Positions 14,172-25,680 of a DNA stretch of 64,000 nt are shown here, in pieces. The DNA lies in NCBI RefSeq assembly GCF_000499845.2, contig NC_023756.2:44962291-45026290 (forward strand), written 5' to 3'. Position numbers and translations under genes: made by a program. The notes beneath the pieces were generated by a model, which saw only the letters and a program-made list of their open reading frames with translations, had not been told where the DNA came from and ran no database searches. How positions within the stretch are numbered: the first letter of the stretch is position 1; each line of letters begins with the position of its first letter. This DNA comes from Phaseolus vulgaris. Its lineage: Eukaryota; Streptophyta; Magnoliopsida; Fabales; Fabaceae.

Positions 14172-14554
14172 TACTACAAGAAAATCATGAAATAGAAACA
14201 TTTTTTTAAGACAAAAATAATTAGTTGCTATAATGATTAAATTAGAGACTATTTTAGAGACAAAAAAAATTTGGTTTCTAAATTAGTTTATATTATTGTT
14301 AAATAGTTTCTTTATTGGTATATAATTAGCTACTAGAGTTTTAACTACCAATTATTTAGATTCTAAATTTGGTAGCAAAAACTTTGGTTGCTAATTAGAT
14401 ATCAATTTAGAAACCATTTAACAATAATAGAAACTAATTTAGAAACCAATTTTTTTTTAGTTTTAAAAATGGTCTCTAATCTAATTTAGTTACTATAACA
14501 ATTAATTATTTTTGTCAATAAAATTGATTTTTATTTCATGATTTTATTGTAATG
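14172..14554. mobile_element. CACTA-ended MITE, copy A
   Basis: A 383-bp element that is nearly one inverted repeat: the left half (TACTACAAGAAAATCATGAA) is the complement of the right end (TTCATGATTTTATTGTAATG). The family's best-kept ends are CACTACAAGAAA and TTTCTTGTAGTG, the mark of CACTA transposons. The flanks are TCA (14169-14171) and TCA (14555-14557), matching the 3-bp target duplication of that superfamily. There is no coding sequence, so it is a non-autonomous element. Confidence 0.85.
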
Positions 14555-14738
14555 TCATATTTGAGTGTTGTTAACAAGAGAATGATTGAAAATAAAAATG
14601 TTATAAAGATACCTAATTAGGTTTTTAAAAAACATAAAAAAATGACAGTTTCTTTTTCAAGTGATTTTTTTTTATCAGCTTCTTTTTCAAGTGATAAGAA
14701 AAATGGTTCTTAAATTTAATTCAGTAATTTGTAGAAGC

Positions 14739-15242
14739 CACTACAAGAAAATCATGAAATAGAAACTAATTTTTAGATACAAAAAATAATTAGTTGCAAT
14801 AGTAACTAAATTATACATCATTTTAAAAACTAAAAAAAAAATTGGTTTATAAAATAGTTTCTATTATTGTTAAATAGTTTCTAAATTGGTATCTAATTAG
14901 CAACCAAGGTTTTAGAGACAAAATTTAGGAACTAAATAATTGGTAGTTAAAATATTGGTTGTTAATTAAATACCAATTTAGAAACTATTTAACAATAATA
15001 TAAACTAATTTAGAAACCAATTTTGTTTTTAGTTTATAAGATGGTCTTTAATCTAGTTACTATTGCAACTAATTATTTTGGTCTCTAAAAATTGGTTTCT
15101 ATTTAATGATTTTCTTGTCAAAACTAATTTAGAAACCAATTTTGTTTTTAAGTTTATAAGATGGTCTCTAATCTAGCTACTATTGTAACTAATTATTTTG
15201 GTCTTTAAAAATTGATTTTTATTTGATGATTTGCTTGTTGTG
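14739..15242. mobile_element. CACTA-ended MITE, copy B, with its right end duplicated
   Basis: Begins CACTACAAGAAAATCATGAA and follows copy A's layout to a first right end at about 15119 (TTTCTTGTCA). The last 120 bp or so (15000-15119) are then repeated in tandem at 15121-15242, ending TGCTTGTTGTG. The two right ends differ at only a few positions. The flanks AGC and AGT match at two of three bases outside the second end. Confidence 0.8.
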
Positions 15243-15839
15243 AGTATTGTAGGAACTAATTATCTTAAATATCAATTATCTTAAATAAGTCTTCTAAATT
15301 TAATTCAAATTTGTTAATGATAATTAATAAAGGGTGATGGGTTTTGTGAATATTAAATGTGTACGACAAAAACAGAAAGAAAAGAGCAGTGATTTTGTGA
15401 TGAATGAATTGATAATAGCATTTGATTATGCTACCAAATCAGCTAGCAGACAAAATCAAGAACTTAATTAAGGTTTGATCTTGTTTGTCTGACTTTTGGA
15501 AAAAGCATGATAATTAATTATGCCACAAAATCATTTTTGGACAGAATTATGTTCACACAAGCTAATCCTGAGATCTAGGTTTCTACTTTTCATCCATTGC
15601 CCCTGAACTTTAGGAACACACATTATAAATATCCCACACTTTCAAGTTTCATTATTTTAAATAGTGCTAATTTAATAATAATGATACCATTGCTTAATTT
15701 GTTCAAAATCCAAGTGGGAGGAAATATTAATCATTTTTTAAGATCAAAGTTAAAGCTTAATTCAATATTTTTGTTATTCTAACATTGCATTGTATGATTA
15801 GCCTTTCAAGATACTTGGATACTTCAATCTATCTCTAAA
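15243..15839. other. AT-rich spacer between MITE copies B and C
   Basis: No gene or recognised repeat. The short open frame near 15597-15782 lacks any recognisable motif. Confidence 0.4.
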
Positions 15840-16205
15840 CACTACAAGAAAATCATAAAATAAAATAAAAAAAATTAGTTGTTATACTTACTAAATTAGA
15901 GACCATTTTAGAAACTAAAAATATTTTTGATTTTTAAATTAATTTCTATTATTATTAAATGATTTTTAAATTGGTATCTAATAAACCACAAATGTTTTTG
16001 TTACCAAATTTAGATTGTAAATAATTGGTAGTTTAAACCTCGATAGCTAGTTATATACCAATTTAGAAATTATTTTATATAATAGAAACTAATTTAGAAA
16101 CCAATTTTCTTTTTAGTTTCTAAAATAGTCTCTAATTTAGTACTATAACAACTAATTATTTTTTGTTTCTGAAATTGATTTTTATTTCATGATTTTCTTA
16201 TTGTG
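15840..16205. mobile_element. CACTA-ended MITE, copy C
   Basis: A 366-bp palindromic member of the same family. It begins CACTACAAGAAAATCATAAA and ends TTCTTATTGTG. It is flanked by AAA (15837-15839) and AAA (16206-16208), a matching 3-bp target duplication. The internal inverted halves contain the family's GTTACCAAATTTAGA-like and AATAATAGAAACTAATTTAG-like blocks. Confidence 0.82.
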
Positions 16206-17342
16206 AAATAGTCAATTGTACACAAATCAGACCACAAAGATGTCCATTCAAAATCATCATAACCTTATAAACTTCTCCCTCACATTTCACTCTTGTAATG
16301 ACAAAAGTAAAGTCAACACAACAGAAAAAGACTCAGCAGACCGAGAACAAAGATAATTTTCTTTATAATTAGAATATTAAACAACTTTCAACTGTGTAAA
16401 TTAAATATATACGAAATTTGTCTTAATTAATTAATTATATACATATATATACATATATATAAATATATATATATATATGAAATTTTTTAATTGTATTAAT
16501 TAGATAATTTAAACATTGTAGTGTGTGATTTTTATGTCCTAAATTTAATTAAGTAAATTAAGATTTAAAACTACGTAATTCTCAATTTCTCACATATTCA
16601 TAAACTTCATCTTACGTCTCATAATAACTCAATATGTTTAGCGATTCAAATAAAATATAAAATAAAATAATTAAATAATATATATAAAAAAAATCTTACA
16701 AATTTTATAATATTAAAATTTTGAAGTGTCACAATCTTTTATATAAATTGAGTTATGAAATAATAAGTGTTGTAGTATCCTCTAATGATCTAATGAAGTA
16801 ATAAATTAGACTTTGTTTGGATAAGAAAAAGTGAAGAAAAAGGTAAAGAACCAATAAGAGAGTGAAAAATTAAAATATTTAGATGCAAGAAAAAAAATTA
16901 AAAGTAAATAAATTAAAATATAAAGTGAAGAAATTTAAAAGAGTTAATTAAGAAATTAGAATATAAAAATAGTGAATTAAGAAAAAGAAATGTTGATAAC
17001 TTTGGAATGGGTGCCAGGAATGATCATTGTCATGGGCCATGTACGATAACTTTCTACGGTTTCAGTGTGTTTTGGGCGCCAATTTTTTTATTATTCACTG
17101 TTTCATTTTTACTACAAAAAGAAGCAAAAGATTGTATTGCTGAGAAACTCCTTTTAATCAGATCTCAATTCAGTTCTTTTCTTTTTCATTTTTCTATTTT
17201 ATTTCTTCTTCTTGCTAAAATCTTTGCATCATTTATTTATTATTCTTTCTACAATGATTTTTTTTATCCACATTGACATGTAACACTCTAACAGAACAAA
17301 AATAAGTTTAAAAAATTATGTCAATTATCTGATTATCGGATT
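16206..17342. other. AT-rich gap with a TA-rich microsatellite
   Basis: An alternating TA/ATA run lies at about 16433-16478. An open frame at 17007-17276 has no recognisable domain and starts in a short, less AT-rich patch. Nothing else could be supported. Confidence 0.5.
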
Positions 17343-17665
17343 AAGTATTATTACTAAATAAACTTTAAGGTTAATTCAACCTCATAAAATCGGTGAGGTT
17401 TGCACCTACTTATATACAATAAAAATGTCTTAATATCTAGTCGATGTTGGATCTCCAACACACCCCTTCATGTCGAGAGTGACAACTCGTGCGTGTGATA
17501 ACATTATGGGTGGTTCGATAACAGCTTGATAGCGGGTGACCTGATAAATCCAACAAACACTCATTAGGATAGGTTCGAAATGACTCTGATACCATATTAT
17601 AAAGTGGACTTTAAACCTAACTCAACCTCATAAAATCGACTCATGAGGTGAGGTTTGCACCCACT
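17343..17665 (-). mobile_element. TRIM-like LTR retroelement with visible PBS and PPT
   Basis: Read on the minus strand. A 5' LTR remnant (17665-17595) is followed at once by TGGTATCAGAG (17594-17584), the primer-binding site complementary to initiator tRNA-Met. About 115 bp of non-coding interior and a purine tract GAAGGGG (17469-17463) follow. Then comes a 3' LTR (17460-about 17345) that begins TGTTGGAGATCCAACATCG. The internal part has no open frame. Tiny LTRs, a Met PBS, a PPT and no coding define TRIM elements. The 5' LTR lacks its outer portion. Confidence 0.72.
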
Positions 17666-18845
17666 TTATAATATTTTTTATATTAAAGATGTTTTTCTTA
17701 TATTTAAAATAAAATTAATTATCATTAATAACTTCTTCAAATTCAAACTTAAATAAAAAATTAATTTTAAAGTATAATTCAAATAATATGAATCAATTTA
17801 ATCTTTTAAGAAAATAATTCAAATAAGTTGCCTAAATTATATGTTTTAAAAAAATAATGATTTTTAAAATATCCCAATTTCATAAATTTAGGTGAAAATA
17901 ATAGTTTTATATAATTAAAACAATTCTTGGATGATTAATATTTCTATCTAATAATTTTATTTTGATTGTTTAATTTTAAAAATCTATTAAAAATACGTGT
18001 TTCGAACCAGATCTTATCAGGGATTTATTAGGAGACACTACAAATATCTTCTGAAAAAGCTATAAAATTCTGAAAAAGGGAAACAAATTGTTCTTTCTCA
18101 GTTATAAGGTCACTGCTTTCTTATTGAGTTATACAAAGTTTCTTATCAATCCTCCTTCACAAATTTCTCTATTTCTTTATCGTTTTAGAATTATAAGTTT
18201 AGATAATTTCTTAATTCATTTTGAACTCCTCAGTGTTTATTTATATATTAAAGATCAAGTATATATAGTAAAAAAAACAAATACTGCTAAACTACTTGGG
18301 ATAATAATAATAATAATAATAATAGTAAAATAGTAATATAAAAAAGGAAGAAAAACTACTCAAATAATAAAATCTATTTATATTTTTTTCTATTTCAGTA
18401 AAACAAATTTATTAGGTTCAAGAAAGTAATAAATTGCTTACAATGGAGATCAACTCAAACATTAAGTATCATTAACCATGTTACCAAGTTAAGAACTAAC
18501 TATCAAGCCACAACTCTTAAAAATAAATTTTAAATCTAATTCATTTTTTTAAAAATAAATTATAAAATAAAATTAACATCAATTTTATATACACTTATAT
18601 ATTATACAATATATTTATTTTAATTCACAAATATTATATAATATATTATTTTAACTCGTAAAATAATAAAATAAAATTTGTATTTACTTATATACAAAAT
18701 ATGTCATTATATCTTGAACACAAACAACATTAAAGACAAAATTGAACAACATTAAACAAAATTGCACCAACAAAGATTATGTTGGAAGTACCAACAAGAT
18801 TATGTTGAAAACTGTCATATCATTTTTCATTTAACCTCACTGTTA
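17666..18845. other. AT-rich intergenic stretch
   Basis: No gene seen. It contains an (ATA)n run at about 18300-18325, and short repeats of an ACAACATTAAA-type motif near 18725-18770. Confidence 0.45.
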
Positions 18846-18967
18846 ATTTTTCGTGCTATCGACATTGCATTAGTTTATAGATATAATCCTAAATTTTAAA
18901 CCCTAAATTTTTCGTGCTATGGACATTGCATTAGTTTGTAGATATAATCCTAAACTCTAAATTCTAA
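18846..18967 (+). repeat. 61-bp tandem duplication
   Basis: A block starting AATTTTTCGTGCTAT and running through GACATTGCATTAGTTT and GATATAATCCTAAA occurs twice in tandem with a 61-bp period and few differences. It is followed by CTAAA-rich sequence that loosely resembles degenerate plant telomere repeat, though no run of TTTAGGG is present. Confidence 0.8.
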
Positions 18968-19865
18968 ACCTTAAACTCTTAAACTAAACTGAGTTTAACT
19001 GATGAGTTGCATGCATGTATATAAAATTTTTCCTTTTGTGTATTGGTCAATCACCAAGCTTCATTATGAGCTTCAGGGGTAAAATTCTGTCTTCTTACTC
19101 TTGTTTCTTCTTTCACCTTCGTTATCTCTATTCTTTGATCAAGTTTTTGTTTTCTTGTTTTGCTATGGAAACTGAGAAACACAGATCAGTCGCAGAGCCC
19201 TTCAAGTTCATACTACATCATGAGAAGATCCTAGTATGATTCTTGGTAGTAAATAAATATGAAGCTAATTATCATTCTTCTTTTCATTTTCACCATGTAT
19301 CATTCTCACTTGATCACTTGCTTCTACTCTGTGATTATATTTATCTGATAAACACCCTCCTTCAGAAACGTTTCTGGTGTTCTTTTCCATGGTAGTCCAA
19401 GTTTGGATAACACAAAGGGTTATTAGCTGAACTGGAAAATTGAAAAACCCTATGAATTGAAAATTGAGAGAGATAAAGGCAGAAGACATATGAGAGGGAG
19501 AAAATGCAGTTGGAGGATTCGGTTTTTTTGTAGCCTTCTGAGCATTTTGTAGTACATGGTTCTACACTTTGGATGCAATAGTCGTATATATGCATGAATC
19601 ATTCAATAGCCATATATGCATGCAAATGTGTCTGTGTTGTTTTGCTTCATTTATTTGTGTAGCGTGTAAAAGTAACTTTCTTCCTCATTTCTTTGCCCTT
19701 CCCTCTCTCAGGGCCCCCTTCCTTTCTTCATCAATGCATGTGGACTCGTACCAGTAGAGGGCTCCAATGTTCCAAGATTCAGATCAAGCATTCATACATA
19801 TATATATATATATGTTCCAACCTAAAATCTGGTGATCCAGTATTATTATAGTCAATCATCACGTT
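18968..19865. other. Less AT-rich patch without a recognised gene
   Basis: Contains GCATGCATG next to TATATAAAA (about 19008-19026), which looks like a core promoter, and several 60-80 codon open frames on both strands. None has a recognisable domain. A (TA)n run lies at 19797-19814. A decayed gene or a non-coding transcript is possible but unsupported. Confidence 0.3.
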
Positions 19866-20089
19866 TCAATGATAACGGCCCGATAGCGGGTGACCTGATA
19901 AGACAACAAACAATCGTTAGGATATATTCGAAAATAGCTCTGATACCATATTACGAAGTGGACTATAAGTCTAACTCAACTCATAAAACCGGCTCAAGAG
20001 GTGAGGTTTGCACCCACTTATATACAATGAATTGTCTTCATCTCTATACAATGAATTGTCTTCATCTCTAGTCAATGTGTGATCTCCAA
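19866..20089 (-). mobile_element. TRIM-like element fragment with internal 24-bp duplication
   Basis: On the minus strand, an LTR (20089-19949) is followed by the Met primer-binding site TGGTATCAGAG (19948-19938) and then the family's internal segment (reverse of GATAGCGGGTGACCTGATAA). The far LTR is missing. Inside the LTR, TATACAATGAATTGTCTTCA plus CTC is present twice in tandem (20021-20044 and 20045-20068), so this LTR is longer than its relatives. Confidence 0.7.
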
Positions 20090-20500
20090 ACCATAACGAT
20101 ACTATTTATTTCGAGTTTCAAAGCGAATAATATCTCAAATACGATGATTGATTTTAACAATGATATCTCATTTTGAGTTTCGAAACAAACAATATCTTAA
20201 GTACGATGATTGACTCTAGTAATACTATCTCATCTTGAGTTTCAAAACAGACAATACTTCAAATATTATGATTGACCATAGTAATAATATCTCATTTCGA
20301 GTTCTACATTGAACAATATCTTAAATATAATGATTAACCCTAACAATATTATCTTATTTCAAGTTTCAAAACACACAATATCTTAAATAGAATTTTAAAT
20401 GAACATCTTAAATAGAATTTTAAATGAACGATATTATCTCTTTTTCAAGTTTCAAAACACACAATATTTCAAATACTACTGAATTAGTGATACTATTTGA
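20090..20500 (+). repeat. 62-bp tandem repeat, about six units
   Basis: The anchor GAGTTTC (later AAGTTTC) recurs at 20113, 20175, 20237, 20299 and 20361, exactly 62 bp apart, and then at 20447. The last gap is 86 bp because a 25-bp block (ATCTTAAATAGAATTTTAAA plus TGAAC) is itself duplicated at about 20380-20430. Units carry a CGATGATTGA-type and an AACAATATCT-type block and have diverged moderately. The array starts where the neighbouring TRIM-like LTR ends. Confidence 0.8.
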
Positions 20501-21309
20501 AAGGATAGAAGATTATATATAACAAAAAAATGTCCATGATCACACTCTATACTTCACACTTAGGTCAAGGTTTCTGAACAGAACTCAAATGTGAGCATTG
20601 AATAGTTACTAGTGATGCATGTGAGGTGTAATGATTCGAGCAGGATCCATGGAAACTTCATTGATTGTTTTGTTGTGATTCATCCCTACTGTTAACTGCC
20701 AAATAGAAGTGTATGTGTGCGCATGTGTCTTTGTGTTCTACAAAGGATCCGTCACGTCGTTGGTGCATCAATCATTCAATTATCTGTACCATTGGATTCA
20801 CAGCAAACTACATGCAGAGCAGTGTTTGCACAGTGTGCTTGATTTGATTGATGCATGCATGCATGGTATCCCATGCCCATATATAACTCCATTTCTTCTT
20901 ATAGAACTTTTTCCATTCATTCTACAGTCCACCAAATAAAGAAAGGATCATACATATGTTATTTACACCTTTAAGATAATAAATATATTTCATGTTTTTA
21001 TACTGTTATACACACAAATATTTCATTCTCTACAACAAAATATTCCTACTATCACATCACTTTCAATTGAAAGTGATATTTGAAAGTGATATTTCTATGT
21101 GTATTTGTGAAGTCATGTTAAATGACATTTTTAAAGAAGTATTATTTGTTTTTGATATTAAGTAATTTTACTTCATTTGAAAGTTCTTGGATATCATGTC
21201 TTTAACCTTTCAGAGTTCAACTATTATATATCATTATAAAAAATATTACACAAGAAAAAATAAATACAAAAAATTATGATAGATCAAACTACACTCATAC
21301 TAAATAATA
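20501..21309. other. Intergenic stretch with RY-like motifs
   Basis: No gene supported. CATGCATG sits at about 20853-20860 within GATGCATGCATGCATGG. The open frame at 20709-20939 has no domain I recognise. Confidence 0.35.
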
Positions 21310-21700
21310 TACTATAAGAATACTAAATAGAAACTAATTTCAGAAATTAAAAATAATTAGTTACTATATTAATTAAATTATATATTATTTTGGAGACTAG
21401 AAATTATTGATATTTAAATTAATTTGTATTGTAATAAAATTTATAAACTAGTTTCTAAATTGATATATAATTAGATACTGAATTTTTAGCAGCTAACTTT
21501 AGAATCTAAAGTAATTAGTAACTGAAATTTTAGTAGCTAATTAGATATCAATTTAAAAACCAATTTATTAATTTTATAAATAATAGAAACTATTTTAGAT
21601 ACTAATGATTTTTTTAATCTCTAAAATAATATCTAGTTAATATAGTGACTAATTATTTTTTGTCTCTAAAATTGGTTTTTATTTAGTGATATAATTAAAT
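21310..21700. mobile_element. CACTA-ended MITE, copy D (decayed)
   Basis: Same internal palindromic plan as copies A-C: AAATAGAAACTAATTT at the left and AAATTGGTTTTTATTTAGTG at the right, with inverted internal blocks. The ends have decayed (TACTATAAGAA on the left; no CTTGTAGTG on the right) and no target duplication can be read. Confidence 0.6.
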
Positions 21701-22639
21701 TTCCATAAACAAAAACTATATATAAAGAAATTCATGGAATTGATACCTATTATTAAAGAAATTTAGACACTAATAAAAGAAAAAAAACACATTAAATCAA
21801 ATAAAATTCAATTTATTATCAATTTTAAAGTTACAAAACTAACTACACATCAATACCTTGACAAAAAAATATGAGAGAGCTAAAAGTTTAAAACTATGCA
21901 ACTTTGCATTTATTTTATCCATCTTCTTCTAAAAACTTAAAAGAAGACTTAACAAAAGAAGAGTAGAATTACATTTTAGCCATAAATATGTATGAGTATG
22001 AATATGATGGTAACTTTATCATAATTTTGTTTTATTTCTTTTATAATTTTATTATTGATATCGACTATTAAATTTAGTAAAACTTTTGGATATACTAAAA
22101 AAATATTTTCTCCTTTTCAGGTGATTAAGATATTATGGGACTAAAATCTTGGGTGATGATATAAAATTATAGAGTTTTTACCCTCAGAAGAATCAAAATT
22201 CAAAATGATGAACAACACGAGGATAAAAACAAACGACAAATTTATATTAAGATAACTTAAAATTGTTGATAGTAAGTAAAAAATAATAAAAACATGAGAG
22301 AAGTCTTTCTCATTACTGCATGTAAACAAAATATAAATATAAATATATATATATATATAATAAAAAATATTACTTTAACAACTCTGTCACTTTAGTATTA
22401 TGATATAACACAAGGCAATCTTAAGATTGTTTCATCTCTTCGAATAGAGTTCATATTTTAGAAAAAAAATATTTCTCTTTCTAAAATTATAATATAATGA
22501 AGATTTTTAATATATTCGTTCCCATATATAATATCTACATTAAAATACTAACAATAAGTTTACGAACTAGTTGAGAATTTTCAAAATATGTCTTTAAGTT
22601 AAAAGAATTTAGTTGGTATTTATAAATAAATCAATTTAA
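21701..22639. other. AT-rich gap between MITE copies D and E
   Basis: No coding region or RNA gene seen. Short (TA)n run near 22340-22360. Confidence 0.45.
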
Positions 22640-22933
22640 ATAATTTAAAGATAAATAATAAATAATTATTATATTAATTAAATTAGATATTATTTTATAA
22701 ATTAAAAAAATATTGATATCTAAAAACATTTTTATTATTAATAAAAAATTATAAAATAGTTTTTATCAAATAATAAATCTGATTTTATATAATATTTTAT
22801 ATTTTTTTTATTAATAATAAAAATACTTTTAGATATCAATAATTTTGTAATTTATAAAATAATATTTAATTTAACTAATATAATAATTTTTTTATTTTAA
22901 AAATTATTATTATTTGTATTTTATATTGTAGTG
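22640..22933. mobile_element. CACTA-type MITE remnant, copy E
   Basis: Strongly decayed and shortened copy. An inverted pair around ATTAGATATTATTTTATAAA and its complement is centred near 22790. The right end still reads ATTGTAGTG. Assignment rests on that end and on the AATAATTATTATATTAATTA block shared with other copies. Confidence 0.5.
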
Positions 22934-23715
22934 GGGTGTATGGTGAAGAGATAGTGTGAATATTTGAATAATTGATTATATAGATAAGTACAAAGTATTG
23001 ATAATTGAATTGCGAAAAGATCTGTGCTGCTAGTTTGTCTCAGGGCCTTTACATGTCTTATCCAAGAGTTTGGCTACACCACATGCCATTCACCAATCAT
23101 GCTGTCTACCTACCTACTTCCATCAAACTTTTTTTACTTTTTTTAAATAAAAGCTTTCTTATTAGGTATCATTATGCAACTTAAGATCTCGGCTAGACTG
23201 ACACCTCAAGTAACAACAATCATTTACCATCACATAAAAAAAAATATTATTAAATAAGAAAAAAAAAATACAAAAATACGGGTAGATTAGACCAAAACCT
23301 ATATATTAACAAAAACGATACATAAATAGACTATACCTATTCATAAAGAACTATAAGGTGAAAGTCTATTATATCTTATATATAAATAAACCTTATTTGC
23401 ATTTTGATACTGTATTAAAGGATACTCTTCTAGTTTTGAATTAAGGGTATATATGTGTTATTCTTCTACCTGATAGCTGCCACCTCTGCCAGATAACAGA
23501 ACTATACTCAATAAACATTTACTTGTCTATTCAACAAGGACCAATAATTGAGACTACTCAATAACCCTAAAATTTCACATCAAATACTCAACAAACAGAT
23601 AAATTATTAGTTTTTTTAAACCATATGATTTTTGTTAATTTTTTATTAAATGTCTTTGACATACACATTTTTTCGTCCAAATTATTAACTTGTACGTAAT
23701 ACTATATATTATAAG
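22934..23715. other. AT-rich intergenic stretch
   Basis: No gene, RNA gene or repeat could be supported. Confidence 0.45.
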
Positions 23716-23930
23716 TGGTTTGATAACGAGTTGATAACAAATAGTCTGATAAACTTAACAAACAATTGTTAGGATAAATTTAAAATAGCTCTAATACTAT
23801 ATTAAGATGTAGACTTTAAGTCTAATCCAACCTTATAAAATTGACTTATAAAGTAAGATTTACAATCATTTATATACTATGAAATGTCTTAATCTGTAGG
23901 CGATGTGCTAATTTGTAGGCTTCATATAAC
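23716..23930 (-). mobile_element. TRIM-like element, strongly decayed
   Basis: Aligns by eye to the copies at 17.5 and 19.9 kb. GATAACGAGTTGATAACA and GTCTGATAAACTTAACAA match the internal part. AGCTCTAATACTATATTAAG covers a mutated primer-binding site, and GTAGACTTTAAGTCTAATCC begins the LTR. No intact end remains. Confidence 0.55.
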
Positions 23931-24155
23931 ATATGATTAAGTTTATTAAAAAATTTACATGTACAATCTCTCCATTTTTATCATCCATGCGAAAGTATAT
24001 ATTAATGATTCCATGAGGTTCAGTTCTATGGAAAATCCATTGTTACTCACAACTTCTCATTTTTATATCTGCATTTTTACACTCTCAATTAGTAGGTGAT
24101 TCGAAATTATTATTATCTCGATAAATTTGTATATAATATTATATGATTAGTAATA

Positions 24156-24156
<1 letters not shown>

Positions 24157-24209
<53 letters not shown>
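24157..24209. repeat. (ATT)n microsatellite, about 17 units
   Basis: An uninterrupted trinucleotide run followed by one C-interrupted unit. It creates a poly-leucine-like open frame that is not a gene. Confidence 0.95.
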
Positions 24210-24817
24210 CATTAGCATTATGCATTACCCTTTTATTATTATTGGATGAAGCATTCTTCTCGCAGTTTTCAGCATTTCCCATTTTATTAACACAGTTAAT
24301 TTATGTATTTTCTTACATATTTATTTTATTTTGTGAAACAGACAAAAACAGTAATAGTATTTTTTTTTTTCACTAATAATATCATTATATGAAAAGTTCC
24401 CTCCATATTCATTTATAATTTTTTGTTGATTTATATATCCTTTTCCTTTTGATAATATACGAAATAATGTGTACGAAGCAGGACCCTGCGAGCAGGTTAA
24501 TTCAGATCGTACAGCCAATGCACCACTGGAGCTATGCTCATTTGCAGTTTCAAATTGAAATCTTATGGACCCAACTTCCTTTCTTCACCACTATATTTTA
24601 ATAATAATATTCTTGTTACTTAAAAAGAGAATGTTATTTAACAACTTTACAATGAAAAGACATCACTTTATAAATTCACTTATACAAATACAAATTTAAA
24701 ATTCTTCATTCATCAATTTTTTTTTTCTAATTGTAATTTATATATGATTGTAAAGATATCAACATTCTTATTTAAATGATTTAATATATAAGTAAGTAAA
24801 GTTAGTAAGGATAGTTA
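24210..24817. other. Intergenic stretch before MITE copy F
   Basis: A short higher-GC patch at about 24475-24535 is the only feature standing out. It has no recognisable coding content on either strand. Confidence 0.35.
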
Positions 24818-25199
24818 CGTTACAAGAAAAATATGAACTAAAAACTAATTTTAGAGAAAAAAATAATTAGTTATTATAGTAATTAAATTAGAAATTATTT
24901 TAGAAACTAAAAAAAAAATAGTTTCTAAATTAGTTTATATTATTGTTAAATGATTTCTAAATTGGTATGTAATTAGGGATCAAAGTTTTAACTACCAACT
25001 ATTTAGTTTCTAAATTTGGTAACAAAAACTTTGGTTGTTAATTAGATACTAATTTAGAAATCATTTAACAATAATAGAAATTAATTTAAAAACCAAAAAA
25101 ATTTTAGTATGTAAAATGATTTCTAATTTAGTCACTCTAACAGCTAATTATTTTTTTGTCTCTAAAAATCGATTTGTATTTCATGATTTTCTTGTAGTG
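24818..25199. mobile_element. CACTA-ended MITE, copy F
   Basis: A 382-bp palindromic element beginning CGTTACAAGAAAAATATGAA and ending TTCATGATTTTCTTGTAGTG, the canonical right end. It is flanked by TTA (24815-24817) and TTA (25200-25202), a matching 3-bp target duplication. It carries no coding sequence. Confidence 0.85.
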
Positions 25200-25680
25200 T
25201 TATAATTGAGAGTATCACAATACATAGTCATCTTAATATAAGGTGAACTTGTAAGAACACATGGGTTTTATAAGTAAGGTTAAAACTGAATATTTAAGCT
25301 TATAATCAACAGAGAACAGTGAAACCTGTTAAAAGATCTTGGTGAAAAGTGAGAAAGCCTAGTTAGATTGGTTAAAGAAAAAGAATGAGGAAGTAGTATT
25401 GTAAGATGAGAATACTATTCAAAAGATTGTAAACAAGATCTTGATGCTACCTGCTCAGAGTTGAGACACTGTTCATAGATCCTTCAAGCCGTCAAAGAGA
25501 AACCACAAGCACTCTCATCCAACATTGGAAAATTATGTGTTTATGTACATGATTAATTAATAGTAAACCATCTTAAGAATGACTTTTGAAATTTACACTA
25601 TAAAATTGATCATATATGAATGAATAATGGACAATTTGTTGTGTACATTTATTAAATTAAAAAGCAATCTCTCCTTAGAT
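25200..25680. other. Spacer between MITE copies F and G
   Basis: Includes a less AT-rich patch (25430-25530) without an open frame of note. No feature assigned. Confidence 0.35.

Noticed and set aside
14172..16205. Possible microRNA precursors from the long inverted repeats
   Set aside because: Arms of about 180 bp ending in CACTA termini with 3-bp target duplications mark transposons; no known miRNA sequence was recognised.
17007..17276. 89-codon open frame starting in a less AT-rich patch
   Set aside because: It becomes a hydrophobic low-complexity run with no domain and no splice partners.
24143..24376. Open frame with a long leucine run
   Set aside because: It is produced by the (ATT)n microsatellite and has no other coding sign.
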